Under the pieces are notes generated by a model. It had not been told where the DNA came from, made no database searches, and saw nothing but the letters and a program-made list of their open reading frames with translations. Both the position numbers and the translations under genes were made by a program. From the NCBI GenBank assembly GCA_023954715.1, contig JAGSHD010000003.1, forward strand, positions 1-64,000: a stretch of DNA of 64,000 nucleotides. The letters are read 5' to 3'. Source of the stretch: Candidatus Cloacimonadota bacterium (GTDB taxonomy: Bacteria; Muiribacteriota; UBA6191). Every line of letters begins with the position of its first letter. Position 1 is the first letter of the stretch. This document shows positions 45,181 to 55,342 of this stretch, piece by piece.

Positions 45181-45669
45181 ATGACTAAGTATTGGTATGT
45201 ACCTGCGATAACTTTCTTTATGGCAATCATTTTTTCAGGTTGTATGAAACCTACTTTGGAAGAAGAGGTAACTAAGTACTTAAACAAAGATACCTTGTGG
45301 ATAAATTCTTCAGCTATTGCATTATCTGATCAGTTTGAAAGCACCATGATCCTATTAGCAACTAAACCAAAAGAAGCACTAGACCTCTTAAAAACGAAAC
45401 AAATACCTCAATCGGAAAGTTATTTAAAAAAACTACAATCCCTATCTTTACACAATGATAAACTTAAGGATGCTCACTTACAGATTATCCACTGTGCTAA
45501 GTATACCGATCTTGGTTATAAGTTTGTGGTTAAAAGCCTAGAAACAAATAAAGAGCTTTATCATAAACAGGCTCAAGAAACTTTTGATAAAGCGGATCAA
45601 TCTCAAAGAATATGGAAACAAAGACTCTTAGACTTGGGACAAAAGTTAAAAGTAGAAATTAAAAATTAA
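45181..45669 (+). CDS. Small lipoprotein of unknown function
   Basis: The signal sequence ends in lipobox FSGC (Cys21). The mature part is almost entirely helical (for example DLLKTKQIPQSESYLKKLQSL and ETNKELYHKQAQETFDKADQ) and charged, like a periplasmic helical-bundle protein. No family is recognised. A Crp/Fnr-like site lies about 75 bp upstream. The 3' end overlaps the convergent CinA-type gene by 4 bp. Confidence 0.7.
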   Translation: MTKYWYVPAITFFMAIIFSGCMKPTLEEEVTKYLNKDTLWINSSAIALSDQFESTMILLATKPKEALDLLKTKQIPQSESYLKKLQSLSLHNDKLKDAHLQIIHCAKYTDLGYKFVVKSLETNKELYHKQAQETFDKADQSQRIWKQRLLDLGQKLKVEIKN

Positions 45670-46430
45670 GATATTCGCTTATACTCAATTTGGTGTTTCT
45701 CAGCTATTCCTAAAAAAAACTGCTCTAGAACAGACTCATCCAATGTGCTTTGTGTAGTATATCTAACTTTGACTCTAGTTTGTCTCAGATATGAGTCTAC
45801 ATTTCCATAAATACCAACATTTAAACTTTTATTATTTTGGGCGAAGTCTTCTACATCTAAAGCAATTACACCCTCTGTGGTGTTATAGAGGTATATCATC
45901 GTTTTCTGCTCAACCTGTATATTAGGACCTTGATTTTCAATAATATATTTAACCATAGGTTTAAACATTTGTGGAAAACCAGGAAATGCATAGACTTCTT
46001 GTAAATGAAATCCGGGGGCTCCTAAGGGGTTATGGATCAGAGTACAATCTTTTGGTAGAACTGCCATACGTTTGCGCTGGTCTGTTATCTCCAATTTATA
46101 TAAATCATGTAGAATATCTAAGCACTCTTGATGTACGCAAAACTCAACTTTTAAAGCATGAGCAATAGCTTCACGAGTTACATCATCATGAGTACCACCT
46201 AAACCACCTGTAACAATTATCGGATGGTATTGATCGTGGAGGAGCCTTTGTATCTCCAGTGAGATGGTTGCAATGTGATCAGGAATAGTCACAAGTTTTT
46301 GAAAGGGGGCACCCAATGTGACAAACTGATCTTGAATCCAAGTTAAGTTTGTATTTGTTATCTCGCCGTAAAGTAGTTCGTCACCAACACATACAATAGC
46401 TGGCTTAAGTGTTTCAATAGTCCAGGTCAT
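45666..46430 (-). CDS. CinA-type molybdopterin-binding-domain protein
   Basis: Single MoCF/CinA_N domain of 254 aa. AIVCVGDELLYGEITNTN (start), VTGGLGGTHDDVTREAIA (about 76-93) and NPLGAPGFHL are the family's core motifs. The C-terminal PncC nicotinamide-mononucleotide deamidase domain of full-length CinA is absent. Such stand-alone domains have been linked to ADP-ribose pyrophosphatase activity. The gene begins 1 bp after the Skp-like gene, so it is the last gene of the giant secreted-protein operon, perhaps only as a passenger. Confidence 0.82.
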   Translation of the reverse strand: MTWTIETLKPAIVCVGDELLYGEITNTNLTWIQDQFVTLGAPFQKLVTIPDHIATISLEIQRLLHDQYHPIIVTGGLGGTHDDVTREAIAHALKVEFCVHQECLDILHDLYKLEITDQRKRMAVLPKDCTLIHNPLGAPGFHLQEVYAFPGFPQMFKPMVKYIIENQGPNIQVEQKTMIYLYNTTEGVIALDVEDFAQNNKSLNVGIYGNVDSYLRQTRVKVRYTTQSTLDESVLEQFFLGIAEKHQIEYKRIS

Positions 46431-46431
46431 A

Positions 46432-47325
46432 TTATTTAGTATAAGCGTTATCTAGCTTGATAGTAGGTACTTGATATTGATCGTAAAGTAGCTTTAAAAC
46501 ATCATATGAGATGTTAATGGTATTACCAGTGACTGGAGCAAAGGGGTGGGCTAACATGTAAGAAGACAGGTAATAATCTAAAGATTCGTGCTCAGTCTGA
46601 TTAACAAATTTATCTTTAGTTACTCCTTCGTATTTTTTGTGGTCATTGATTAAACTACCGACTGTTTTACTATCAGAAACGAATGCCACAAAGTAATTAT
46701 CAATTGTTACAAACGGTAGTTGACTTAGTGGAAGTTTTGAATAGTCCACCGTTTTAATTGGTAGTTTAAGCTTGTCTGACCCTTGAAAAATATTTTCATA
46801 TCCATGTTTCTTTTTCAAAGAGAAAGCTTTAGCTTTAATCTCTTTAGAAATACTATAAAAAATTTTGTTTCGCTCCTTAGAGCTTACAAAAAACTTTGAA
46901 ATAGATTTTGCCCTATTTTCTTGGATGAGGGCTCTAAGAGTATCCTGTTTTTCAAGAAACCCTTGTTTAAGCTCAGCAATTTGAGCCAGTATCTCAAAAT
47001 ATCTAGTGTTTGCGTTTTTATTTTTGTGTTTTTGTGCCTCTATAAGCAGTCCATGTTTATCTAAATTGTATCCGTCTTTAAGAGCTTGGGAACCAACCTT
47101 AAACTCTTTGATCATTTGGTTATTTAGAACCTGTAAATCATTACCGATTTTGACTCGTTCGTCCATTGAAGTGTTTTGTTTATAAAATGTATTTAATCCA
47201 AAGTGATAATTAGCAATTTTAGGGTGTAGTAAAAAAACTTTGGCATAATCTAACAAAGCATCTTGACTAAATGACTTAAAAACTAGAAGACATAAAAATA
47301 AACAAAAATAATTAACTTTTTTCAT
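46432..47325 (-). CDS. Skp/OmpH-like periplasmic protein B
   Basis: Signal peptide MKKVNYFCLFLCLLVFKSFS, then mature QDALL. The mature start carries AKVFLLHPKIANY, resembling the LLALHPEM block of the 480-aa protein two genes upstream. A long charged helical region (about 60-150) is followed by KAKAFSLKKKHGYENIF, the K-x2-GY pattern that closes Skp/OmpH chaperones. The rest (about 175-297) is unassigned. Proposed chaperone or anchor for the neighbouring 2180-aa protein. The family link is by pattern only. It lies 8 bp after the giant gene. Confidence 0.55.
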   Translation of the reverse strand: MKKVNYFCLFLCLLVFKSFSQDALLDYAKVFLLHPKIANYHFGLNTFYKQNTSMDERVKIGNDLQVLNNQMIKEFKVGSQALKDGYNLDKHGLLIEAQKHKNKNANTRYFEILAQIAELKQGFLEKQDTLRALIQENRAKSISKFFVSSKERNKIFYSISKEIKAKAFSLKKKHGYENIFQGSDKLKLPIKTVDYSKLPLSQLPFVTIDNYFVAFVSDSKTVGSLINDHKKYEGVTKDKFVNQTEHESLDYYLSSYMLAHPFAPVTGNTINISYDVLKLLYDQYQVPTIKLDNAYTK

Positions 47326-47333
47326 AAAACTTA

Positions 47334-50300
47334 CTACTTAATTCTTCTTTCTTGACCAATGCTACGAAAGTGGAGTTGTTGAGGAATGATATGAACAGGC
47401 ACACAAATGGTAGTATTGTTACCTTGAGAATCATTAACGCTAACTTTAATCTCATCGTATTTATTTTGGCGTGGATATCTGTGAAAACGTTTGAATACAG
47501 ATTTATCTTGATATTGATAACCAATAGTTTTTGAAGCTGTAACCATTTTATCTTCTGGGTCTACTTCTTGTATACCATTATTGTTGGCTAAAGTTTGAAT
47601 GACGTTACCACCAATACAGTGTGCTGACTCGATAGTAATTGATCCTTGCAACTGAGCTCCTGTTACATTATCTGCAAACTCTGCTCTTACTTCAAACCGA
47701 GTATCCTCTGGCACTTGATAAAAGCATTCTTCTAAGTTTGCTGTATTACATGATGCGATTCTATAGTCACTTTGGGGTGGTACTTTTTCATTGTTAATGG
47801 CACTAGAATTGAAAAAACTTGGGTTGGATCGGTTGTCGGTACTTCTATAGATATTGACTTTATTTGACCATGCTAAGGCTCCTGTATTTGACCCCTCGAT
47901 TGCTGGCACATGTGTAACTACATAATAAACAGTATTATTAGTCTTATAATCACGTATACTAACTCTTACCTGAGGAGAAGATACGTCGGAGTATTTTACA
48001 GATCCAATTAAGTTAGGCTCTACTTGATAGGACTTATTTTGAAAGTCATTCAAAAAGGCCAGCTCTGTAACCAAACCACCATTGTATGAATAAGGTGTGT
48101 TGGTTTTACCTGCTAAACGATAATGAAAGCTAGACAATGAAGCATTTTGCGCGCCATTAGGAGCTACATAGTCAGCATATAGTCTAGCATCTTGACCAAC
48201 AGCATAAATATTGTAGTTTTGACCTACATCATCATGAAAGAAGTATGGAGCCAGAATAGTGTCTCTCTCAAGAGTCCAGGTGGTCGTCCGGTAGCAATTA
48301 GCAGAGTTCTCTAAATCAGGTAGTACACCATTTAGACAGTTTGCATTATTGTGTCGCACATCGTTAATCTTGATGTAATTCTTGTTAGAATCATCTTCAG
48401 GAAATTGAAATAGGTTAGATCCGGCAGGAAATCTTGTTGTTAGAAGTTTATAGTTTACATTAGTCTGTTTGCTAATTGTTGCATTTTTTACTGTGACCGC
48501 ACTAGAGCTGACACCACCACCGAATAATTCTAAAGATAGAGGAGGAAAGATGGTTTCTTTTTCAAATGTTCTGTTCCAGTAGCCGGTAGCTAGACCAGAA
48601 TTAGCTGGATTCGCTAAGGTATTTGGAGATCCATATTTAACGTTTAACTCTAAGTTTTGAAAGTTGATGGTACGATCATCACAACGATTAGTACAGGTTT
48701 CATTAGCAGCATTGGGATAGTGAAAATCGTCTCGCTCTACATTACCACCTTGATTGTTTTTACCTGGATAAACTTTAGCGGCTTGTGCATCCTTTTTGAA
48801 ACTTGGTCCAGCTTCTAGGTTAGAACGATCGAGTAAAGAACCTGCAGGATCAACTTGTCTATGTGAAGTTAAAAAGCCGTAACTATTTTCGTTAAGTAAA
48901 CCAAGGCCTAAACGATTTTTTGGATCGTGACCGATTTGATACATAACTTGTGTGAGGCTTGGTACTTCTTCTTGGGTAGTGGAGCCATCGGGAGTCAACC
49001 AATGAGAGTATGGGTTATTGTCTTTAAGACCAATATTAATATCTTGGTTGTAGGACTTACCAGCATCAACATTTAGATTGATAGAAGGACTATCCATAAT
49101 TGGATTTTGTAAATCATGAACGGCAATATTTATAAAATGATCTGGTGTAAAAGAGAAGCTCGCTTTACCTCCGCCTGCTCCGCTAGTTGCTACAGTAAAA
49201 CCACCTAAGGTATTGGAGAGTGCTAAGCCAGATTCACCTATGGTTACATCCCCAGCAATAGTTTCACGGAGTTTTCCAAAGTGAATTGGGGCTAGGACAC
49301 ATTCGGATGCATCAAAACAAAAGTTTTTGATATCGGTTACGTCTTCTTCGACGACCTGGTATGTATCTCCGGCTCCTTGTATAACAGATACTGCATCATA
49401 GTAAGTATGTGATACGGCGTTACCAGCATCATCAAAAATAGGTTTTTGACCTTGCCATCCTACAAGAGGAGAGTAGATTTGAAAACCAACTTCTAAAACG
49501 CTAGTTCCTGTTGGGATAGGCCATCTTAAAGGATGAATTTTGCTTAATAGATTTTGTGTAGTTTGCCCTGCAAGATAGCCGTCAGGGTTATCCACGATCG
49601 TGCCGTTTCCTTCATCTAGTACAGTACCATTGAATAAGGAATTTCTGTTAAGGAGTGGAACACGTACATAGTACTCTCGATCGCCAGTCTTTTGAATCAA
49701 AGTGTGGGCGTTATCAAGAGGAGCTTGAGCGTTTTCTAAATCTGTGGGAGCAAGATTGCTAATTAACTCTTGCATGCTAGTTTGGCTCTTTTTATTTGCG
49801 TAGTAATTGAGTAGAAACATTTCAGCAAGGTTACCTGTACGTAATACTCGTTTATGGATTGTACCATCAGGCTGTCTGTACCGAACAAACCATGAATATT
49901 TGATATCGTACCAAGTATAAAAAGCATAAGGATTATTGGCAAAATTATCATTATTTACACCACTATTATGAAGATACTCATCTCGAGCAACAGTACCTTG
50001 ATGTAAAGCTCTAAAAGAGTCACCACTACCATTTCCTGGAGGGTTAATCACAACGGGTGACGAGGCACCACTAGCTTGATATATGGTTCGTGATGACTGA
50101 GAGATGCCTTGATCAGCACGAGCATCATTACCATAGTAAGTTGTTAGAGCAATTTTACCAGCACTGTCTAACGAAAAATTGCCCGGATGATAATTGGACT
50201 TATCAACCAGTGGTACTCCATCGATTAATCCACAAGATGCTGGTGTATAAGTATCCCCAGTAATCATGCTAGCTGGGCATGGATAAGTAAAATCCCATAC

Positions 50301-53300
50301 TCCAGCTCCCGTTGTTTTAGACATTTGTGTGCTACCAGCTACGTTTAAATACTGAGAGTTATTTGATCCAAAAAACTTTATTTTTGCAACTCCATATAGA
50401 GGCATAAGTTGATTTTGATGTACAGAGACAAGACTTTCATCTTTAAAATAATGAACAGGATAAAGAGGTGCAGTACCTTGGTCACCTTCTAAGACACCAT
50501 TGCTTACACGATTAGAAAATGATTGTCGAAAACCACTTAAAGTAGGAAGCTGAACTTTAATATGTTGATCTGTAGAGATCGAATTAGCAGGAATCTCAAC
50601 ATCTGTGACAAAATTGTTGGCTGCAGAAAGGGGTTGAGGACCAACAGTAACTGGCATAGAGTAATAAGTAACAATCATAGTAGATGCAACAGATTGAGGA
50701 TCACTTAAAAATGTAATACCTTCTAGGTTAGCTGAAAGTGCAGCGACCATTAAAGTTACTGAATACTCTCCAGGATCTTTAAAATTGTAGTCCAACTCTT
50801 TTGGGGCATACATTGGTGAGCCGCTGTTTAATATATCATCCTCAAAATCATGCCAACATGTATCGTATAAAAGACCTTGACCAGTCCCATTGTTATAAGG
50901 GTCTTCTACTTCTGGGTAGGTATGACTTAGGTCATGTCGTACTGGGTTACAACTGATTTTGTGTAGATCAGAGGTATTATCATTGTTGCCGTCAAAACTC
51001 GGTTGAAAAGGCACACCAGCATTAGTAAGATAGTTAACTAAGGAGTGAGGAGGAGTATGAGATCTTACCTGCCATCGGTACCTCATGGTCTTTAAACCTT
51101 GTGTCGCACCACTTCCTTTTTGATTTGAAATGATAGGGTTTGCATTTGCATCCAAGATAGTACGATCTACATTCAAGAAAGTAGCTAGAGTGATACCCAC
51201 ACGTGAATCATCGTCATAATAATATATTGACTGTCCACCAAGTTCAGATTTAGCAAATTCTATCCCAGCACCTGTATAGTTAGAAATCATTGTTACTGGG
51301 CCTTCTGCTATACCGATAGCCCTTAGGTTAGGGTCAGAACTTTGAGCTAAAACAGCAGGGACTCCAGCAAAATGAGGAGGGTTTTCCATGTTAAACTTTA
51401 CAAGTGTATCTTCATAAATATTGTGGTTTGTATCACAAACACCATTATTATTTTGATAACAAGGGTCTACAATATCAACTAAATAGTTGGATCCAGAGGA
51501 TGGAGGATTAGGAACGTTTACTACTTGTAGTTTTGCCCTTACATTTGATAATTGTGAGCTATAATCTCCAGCTGAGATATCACATACCCAGCCTGTATCA
51601 GATTTAGCTTGTTTAGCCATGTGAAAAATACCCGGGTCATTATCTCCATCTAAAGGAAACTGAAAAGTATTGGTACAAAATGCCGGGCCTCCACCAGGAG
51701 CATTTAATGGTACTTGAGGGATTATGCCTAAGACTTCTGGGCTAGATCCTTCAATAGGAGCCATTTTTTCAAGAACAAATCCTGCATATTGTCTAACACT
51801 GATTCTAACTTCATAAGGCTCCATTAATTTTGCATTGACTAGAGGTACAGGAAACCCGAGCAATAGATTTTCAAAAGTAGCACAATCCATATCATCATCA
51901 AGGGGATCCTTTATTACAAGGGCACGAGTACCTTGACAAGCTTTTACAAACTCATTTCGGGCTGGCTTTTTGGTAAACATGGCTTCCATGGTTTTTGGTG
52001 AGTCATAAGCGTCCTTTGAATGAACGATATATACGTTATTATCACCATCAGCAGCAATAGACTTTAAAGGCAATCGTCCACCAACAGGAATAGAACCAGA
52101 ATCTAAGGAACCAGCTGTTGTATGATTATAAGTCTGATAGTTGAGGATCAAGTTTCCACCAGATTCTTCAGCGTACCAAATTGTTCCTCCTGTACCCCAA
52201 AAGTTAGAGGATACTGTGAAATGAGAAGGGGGCAAATTTGTAAAATAAACATAATCTTTGGATCCATCTCTTCTTTTTGAAAATCCAAGAGCTCGAGTAT
52301 AATCGGGGCAAGTACCACTAGGGCAAGTTGCGCCTAAATTTGCTGCAGTAGCATTGTAAATAACCTGCTTTGTTAAATCGGTGAAATCTGGGTCGGCATC
52401 CCCAAGGTCTAGTAAATCTGAGTTAGCTGGCGCATCGGCAGGTAAAGTCCAATCATCCGCTACAAAAGGTAACTCCACACTCCCTGTAGCTCCTTTTTGA
52501 AGCTGTACTACAAAAGTTTCAATATTATCTGGACCAAATGATGCCATTTTAATCATATACATTTTTTGTTGTGATTGATCTTTACCATAACTTGACGCCC
52601 ATGCATCGGATTGTGGCGGTGGTGGTGGAGTGTTTGTACTTGGGATAGGACCACTTCCACATAGATCACCACAGTGATTCCATCTCTTAATTGTAGATGC
52701 ATAAGTTACTGTTGCTGATACTGGGAAAGCATTGTTAGGATCAGAACTAAAATCAGAATTGGCGGCATACTCGGGATCAAAGTAATCTTGTCCTTGAGCT
52801 AGTGTACCAAAGACTTTAGCAGGCTGAGTAGAGTCTGCATACTCTTTTAACAAGATATTATCCTTGGCAGTTAAAAAGGTGTCTGCTGTAAGTACTTTTA
52901 CTGATTTAGAAACATCTGTGATAATTGTGGCAGCTCTTAAAATGCTATATGGACTACCGTAAGTAGAAAGAGGGCAATGAGCTATCATAAATAGAGCACC
53001 AAGGGGAGGACTTAATTTAAATGAGTTTGCATTTCCTGTTCCTCTGTTCCAGAGAACATGATCTGTATTTGCTCCGGAGTAAGGGAGAGTTCCACATCCC
53101 CAGTCATTGATGGGATCGGGAGAAAAAGTAGTTGGTCCACAACAATCTTTACAATTGTAACTATTGAAAGGGACAGTACCATCTGCTTCTACCACATAAG
53201 CTGTACGACTACCAACTGTCCAAAATCCACCAGAATGGTAACATAGGGCATAAGCAGTAGGATAGGTCTTGTAATGCGGGGGTAACAGAGTATCTCCTGT

Positions 53301-53876
53301 TTTAACTTTACCGTCAATCTCAGCTAGTCTAAAAGCGCCAGTTAATGCATCGGTGTTAGTTCCGGGGGTAGGAAAGTTCCATCCACCTACTACGCCTGAT
53401 CCAGTCATAGTACCGGTTGTACCATTATAAACTTTCATCCATCCTTCATCTCCATTTGCAGAAATAACATATCTCCAACCAGCGGGAGTGGTAGTAAAAT
53501 TTTGCACACCTAATAAATCGACAGGGTTGACTCCTGTTGGAACAGGTCCAGTTGCCGTTTCACGAGGATGAATCCGATTTAAAAGACTTAGGATAGATGC
53601 TACTCCATCTCGATCAAAGGACCGAAACAATTTTATATGACCAAATTTATCTACTGAGAAGTTTACATAGTCTGGTAATTGTGGCTGAAGAACTCCACTG
53701 GTAATGATTTGTTCGTGTTGGTAATCTTTAGCTCGAATAAAATGATGAAGACTACCATCCGTCCCATCAGATAAAAGTAAATATACATCACCGTTTCTTT
53801 CTAAGAGTGCTTGTAAAAGAGCATCTTGGCTATAAGTAGAAACCAATAAGGTAAAAAATAGAATAATTTTGATCAT
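47334..53876 (-). CDS. Giant secreted protein, 2180 aa, unknown family
   Basis: The N-terminal signal peptide (MIKIILFFTLLVSTYS) gives mature QDALL, with no lipobox. The first 120 residues resemble a beta-propeller-like readout (DVYLLLSDGTDG, FGHIKLFRSFDRDG). A Cys-rich zone (about 240-300) includes CKDCCG. A run of prolines lies near 420. A PKD-like segment (YNFKDPGEYSVTLMVAAL) lies near 1030. The rest is Gly/Asn/Ser-rich beta structure with scattered Cys pairs to the end. No transmembrane segment or sorting tag is visible at the C-terminus. Probably exported to the cell surface or medium. It lies 16 bp after the 480-aa gene and 8 bp before the Skp-like gene, an obvious operon. Confidence 0.75.
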   Translation of the reverse strand: MIKIILFFTLLVSTYSQDALLQALLERNGDVYLLLSDGTDGSLHHFIRAKDYQHEQIITSGVLQPQLPDYVNFSVDKFGHIKLFRSFDRDGVASILSLLNRIHPRETATGPVPTGVNPVDLLGVQNFTTTPAGWRYVISANGDEGWMKVYNGTTGTMTGSGVVGGWNFPTPGTNTDALTGAFRLAEIDGKVKTGDTLLPPHYKTYPTAYALCYHSGGFWTVGSRTAYVVEADGTVPFNSYNCKDCCGPTTFSPDPINDWGCGTLPYSGANTDHVLWNRGTGNANSFKLSPPLGALFMIAHCPLSTYGSPYSILRAATIITDVSKSVKVLTADTFLTAKDNILLKEYADSTQPAKVFGTLAQGQDYFDPEYAANSDFSSDPNNAFPVSATVTYASTIKRWNHCGDLCGSGPIPSTNTPPPPPQSDAWASSYGKDQSQQKMYMIKMASFGPDNIETFVVQLQKGATGSVELPFVADDWTLPADAPANSDLLDLGDADPDFTDLTKQVIYNATAANLGATCPSGTCPDYTRALGFSKRRDGSKDYVYFTNLPPSHFTVSSNFWGTGGTIWYAEESGGNLILNYQTYNHTTAGSLDSGSIPVGGRLPLKSIAADGDNNVYIVHSKDAYDSPKTMEAMFTKKPARNEFVKACQGTRALVIKDPLDDDMDCATFENLLLGFPVPLVNAKLMEPYEVRISVRQYAGFVLEKMAPIEGSSPEVLGIIPQVPLNAPGGGPAFCTNTFQFPLDGDNDPGIFHMAKQAKSDTGWVCDISAGDYSSQLSNVRAKLQVVNVPNPPSSGSNYLVDIVDPCYQNNNGVCDTNHNIYEDTLVKFNMENPPHFAGVPAVLAQSSDPNLRAIGIAEGPVTMISNYTGAGIEFAKSELGGQSIYYYDDDSRVGITLATFLNVDRTILDANANPIISNQKGSGATQGLKTMRYRWQVRSHTPPHSLVNYLTNAGVPFQPSFDGNNDNTSDLHKISCNPVRHDLSHTYPEVEDPYNNGTGQGLLYDTCWHDFEDDILNSGSPMYAPKELDYNFKDPGEYSVTLMVAALSANLEGITFLSDPQSVASTMIVTYYSMPVTVGPQPLSAANNFVTDVEIPANSISTDQHIKVQLPTLSGFRQSFSNRVSNGVLEGDQGTAPLYPVHYFKDESLVSVHQNQLMPLYGVAKIKFFGSNNSQYLNVAGSTQMSKTTGAGVWDFTYPCPASMITGDTYTPASCGLIDGVPLVDKSNYHPGNFSLDSAGKIALTTYYGNDARADQGISQSSRTIYQASGASSPVVINPPGNGSGDSFRALHQGTVARDEYLHNSGVNNDNFANNPYAFYTWYDIKYSWFVRYRQPDGTIHKRVLRTGNLAEMFLLNYYANKKSQTSMQELISNLAPTDLENAQAPLDNAHTLIQKTGDREYYVRVPLLNRNSLFNGTVLDEGNGTIVDNPDGYLAGQTTQNLLSKIHPLRWPIPTGTSVLEVGFQIYSPLVGWQGQKPIFDDAGNAVSHTYYDAVSVIQGAGDTYQVVEEDVTDIKNFCFDASECVLAPIHFGKLRETIAGDVTIGESGLALSNTLGGFTVATSGAGGGKASFSFTPDHFINIAVHDLQNPIMDSPSINLNVDAGKSYNQDINIGLKDNNPYSHWLTPDGSTTQEEVPSLTQVMYQIGHDPKNRLGLGLLNENSYGFLTSHRQVDPAGSLLDRSNLEAGPSFKKDAQAAKVYPGKNNQGGNVERDDFHYPNAANETCTNRCDDRTINFQNLELNVKYGSPNTLANPANSGLATGYWNRTFEKETIFPPLSLELFGGGVSSSAVTVKNATISKQTNVNYKLLTTRFPAGSNLFQFPEDDSNKNYIKINDVRHNNANCLNGVLPDLENSANCYRTTTWTLERDTILAPYFFHDDVGQNYNIYAVGQDARLYADYVAPNGAQNASLSSFHYRLAGKTNTPYSYNGGLVTELAFLNDFQNKSYQVEPNLIGSVKYSDVSSPQVRVSIRDYKTNNTVYYVVTHVPAIEGSNTGALAWSNKVNIYRSTDNRSNPSFFNSSAINNEKVPPQSDYRIASCNTANLEECFYQVPEDTRFEVRAEFADNVTGAQLQGSITIESAHCIGGNVIQTLANNNGIQEVDPEDKMVTASKTIGYQYQDKSVFKRFHRYPRQNKYDEIKVSVNDSQGNNTTICVPVHIIPQQLHFRSIGQERRIK

Positions 53877-53892
53877 AATAATACTCCGTAAA

Positions 53893-55335
53893 TTAATCGA
53901 TAAGATTTGCTTTTCTTAGCGCATCAATTACTTTTTCTAAAACTTGTTGGTCACTATTTGCATAGAGTGAAATGAGTGATTCCTTTGTAAGGTCGTTGAT
54001 ATTGTCGTTAACTACAATTTTGTTGTTTAAAATCATAGAGTTTACATCGGACGATCTAAGATTATCGTAAAAAATACCCTTTAAATTATACTTTTTAACG
54101 AGCTTAGAGACAGTTTGTTGGATGTTTCGATAAATAGACTTGTGTTGCTTCTCAGAATTGACTATATCTAGTAGGCGAGACGACTCAAGTGCTTGAAGTT
54201 GAGATAGTTGTTCAAAACTATTATTGTTCACATTAGTCCGTAAAAATTTTTTGCGAAAGCCTTGAAAAAAGCCATCCTGTACAAAGTTTTGAGGGTTTGC
54301 ACCGATAAATCTTTTAGTTTTTGCATCGAACTTTTGCATTTCAGGATGCAAAGCTAACAAGACTGGTAACTGAACTACTCCGTACATTGAATAATCAATC
54401 GATTGATCATCATTGTTATGGATGTTTTGATTGTGGGAGCTTTGTTTAGAAAAGATAGAGCTAAACTCATCGGTTAAAGAAGTCTTCTTTTTTGATTTGA
54501 TGTGTTTTTTAACTTGCTTCACGGGGCTTGGCGTACGCCAAGAAGATACAGTAACTTTTTTTGGTCCTGAAGAACTAGTTAAATTCAATTGATCTTTTAT
54601 CATTTGAGTCGTATCAGCGATTTCGTTATATATTTTTGGAGCATTTACTTTAGGTTTTGTGTTAGCTAGTGCAGCTAATAGGATCATAGACTTAGGATTT
54701 GGACTTCGTAATAGGTAATTGAAGAGATTCTTGCCACTAGGCATTTGATAATTTTCTATAAAAGAGTTTGTAAAATCTCCTAGTCTGCCTTTTGAGTGAT
54801 TGATCAATACTTGAAATTCATCCGTTGACGTATAATGATGAATCGCCTTGTTAATTTGATCATAGCGTTGTGATAAAATTTGATCACTTTCAAGTTTAGA
54901 AAAATAGGAAGGTCGAAGATACTGGTCTAAGCTACTATGAAAGTCTATGATCTCATTTACCATTTGGTCATAACTGTTAGAAGTAGCTATTTGATAACGA
55001 TCTGATAATTTTTGCAACTCAGAGGATATATTTTTATACTTATGCTGAGTGCTGTAAAGATGATGACGATCTTTAAGGATCGAGCGTACTGTTTGATTAG
55101 ACTTGAACTGAACTCTTTGAAGACTCTTTTTTAATTTTCTGGTTGCGAGTTTACAGTGTTCAATAAATTTATTAGGAGTAACTTTAGATTTTGCAATACG
55201 TTGACAAGAGGGTTCAAATCCATCAAAAATACCGTTGGATTGTAAAACTTGATTTAAATGAATACTTGCAATTGGGTTACTAAACAGTGTGGAACAACAT
55301 AAAATGTACAATAATATAACTTGGACTCTCAGCAT
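53893..55335 (-). CDS. Secreted protein with C-terminal Skp/OmpH-like domain
   Basis: Signal peptide MLRVQVILLYILCCSTLFS. Residues about 30-240 are helical and charged (RKLKKSLQRVQ..., ELQKLSDRYQ). A basic Ser/Lys linker follows (about 250-310). From residue 320 a domain starts VVQLPVLLALHPEM, continues KFDAKTKRF and a long helix, and closes with SKLVKKYNLKGIFYDN plus NDLTKESLISLY. This is the strand-helix-strand order and ending of Skp/OmpH chaperones. AAGG lies five bases before ATG 55335. It is preceded by a small lipoprotein frame and followed 16 bp later by the giant gene. Confidence 0.65.
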   Translation of the reverse strand: MLRVQVILLYILCCSTLFSNPIASIHLNQVLQSNGIFDGFEPSCQRIAKSKVTPNKFIEHCKLATRKLKKSLQRVQFKSNQTVRSILKDRHHLYSTQHKYKNISSELQKLSDRYQIATSNSYDQMVNEIIDFHSSLDQYLRPSYFSKLESDQILSQRYDQINKAIHHYTSTDEFQVLINHSKGRLGDFTNSFIENYQMPSGKNLFNYLLRSPNPKSMILLAALANTKPKVNAPKIYNEIADTTQMIKDQLNLTSSSGPKKVTVSSWRTPSPVKQVKKHIKSKKKTSLTDEFSSIFSKQSSHNQNIHNNDDQSIDYSMYGVVQLPVLLALHPEMQKFDAKTKRFIGANPQNFVQDGFFQGFRKKFLRTNVNNNSFEQLSQLQALESSRLLDIVNSEKQHKSIYRNIQQTVSKLVKKYNLKGIFYDNLRSSDVNSMILNNKIVVNDNINDLTKESLISLYANSDQQVLEKVIDALRKANLID

Positions 55336-55342
55336 TTATACC

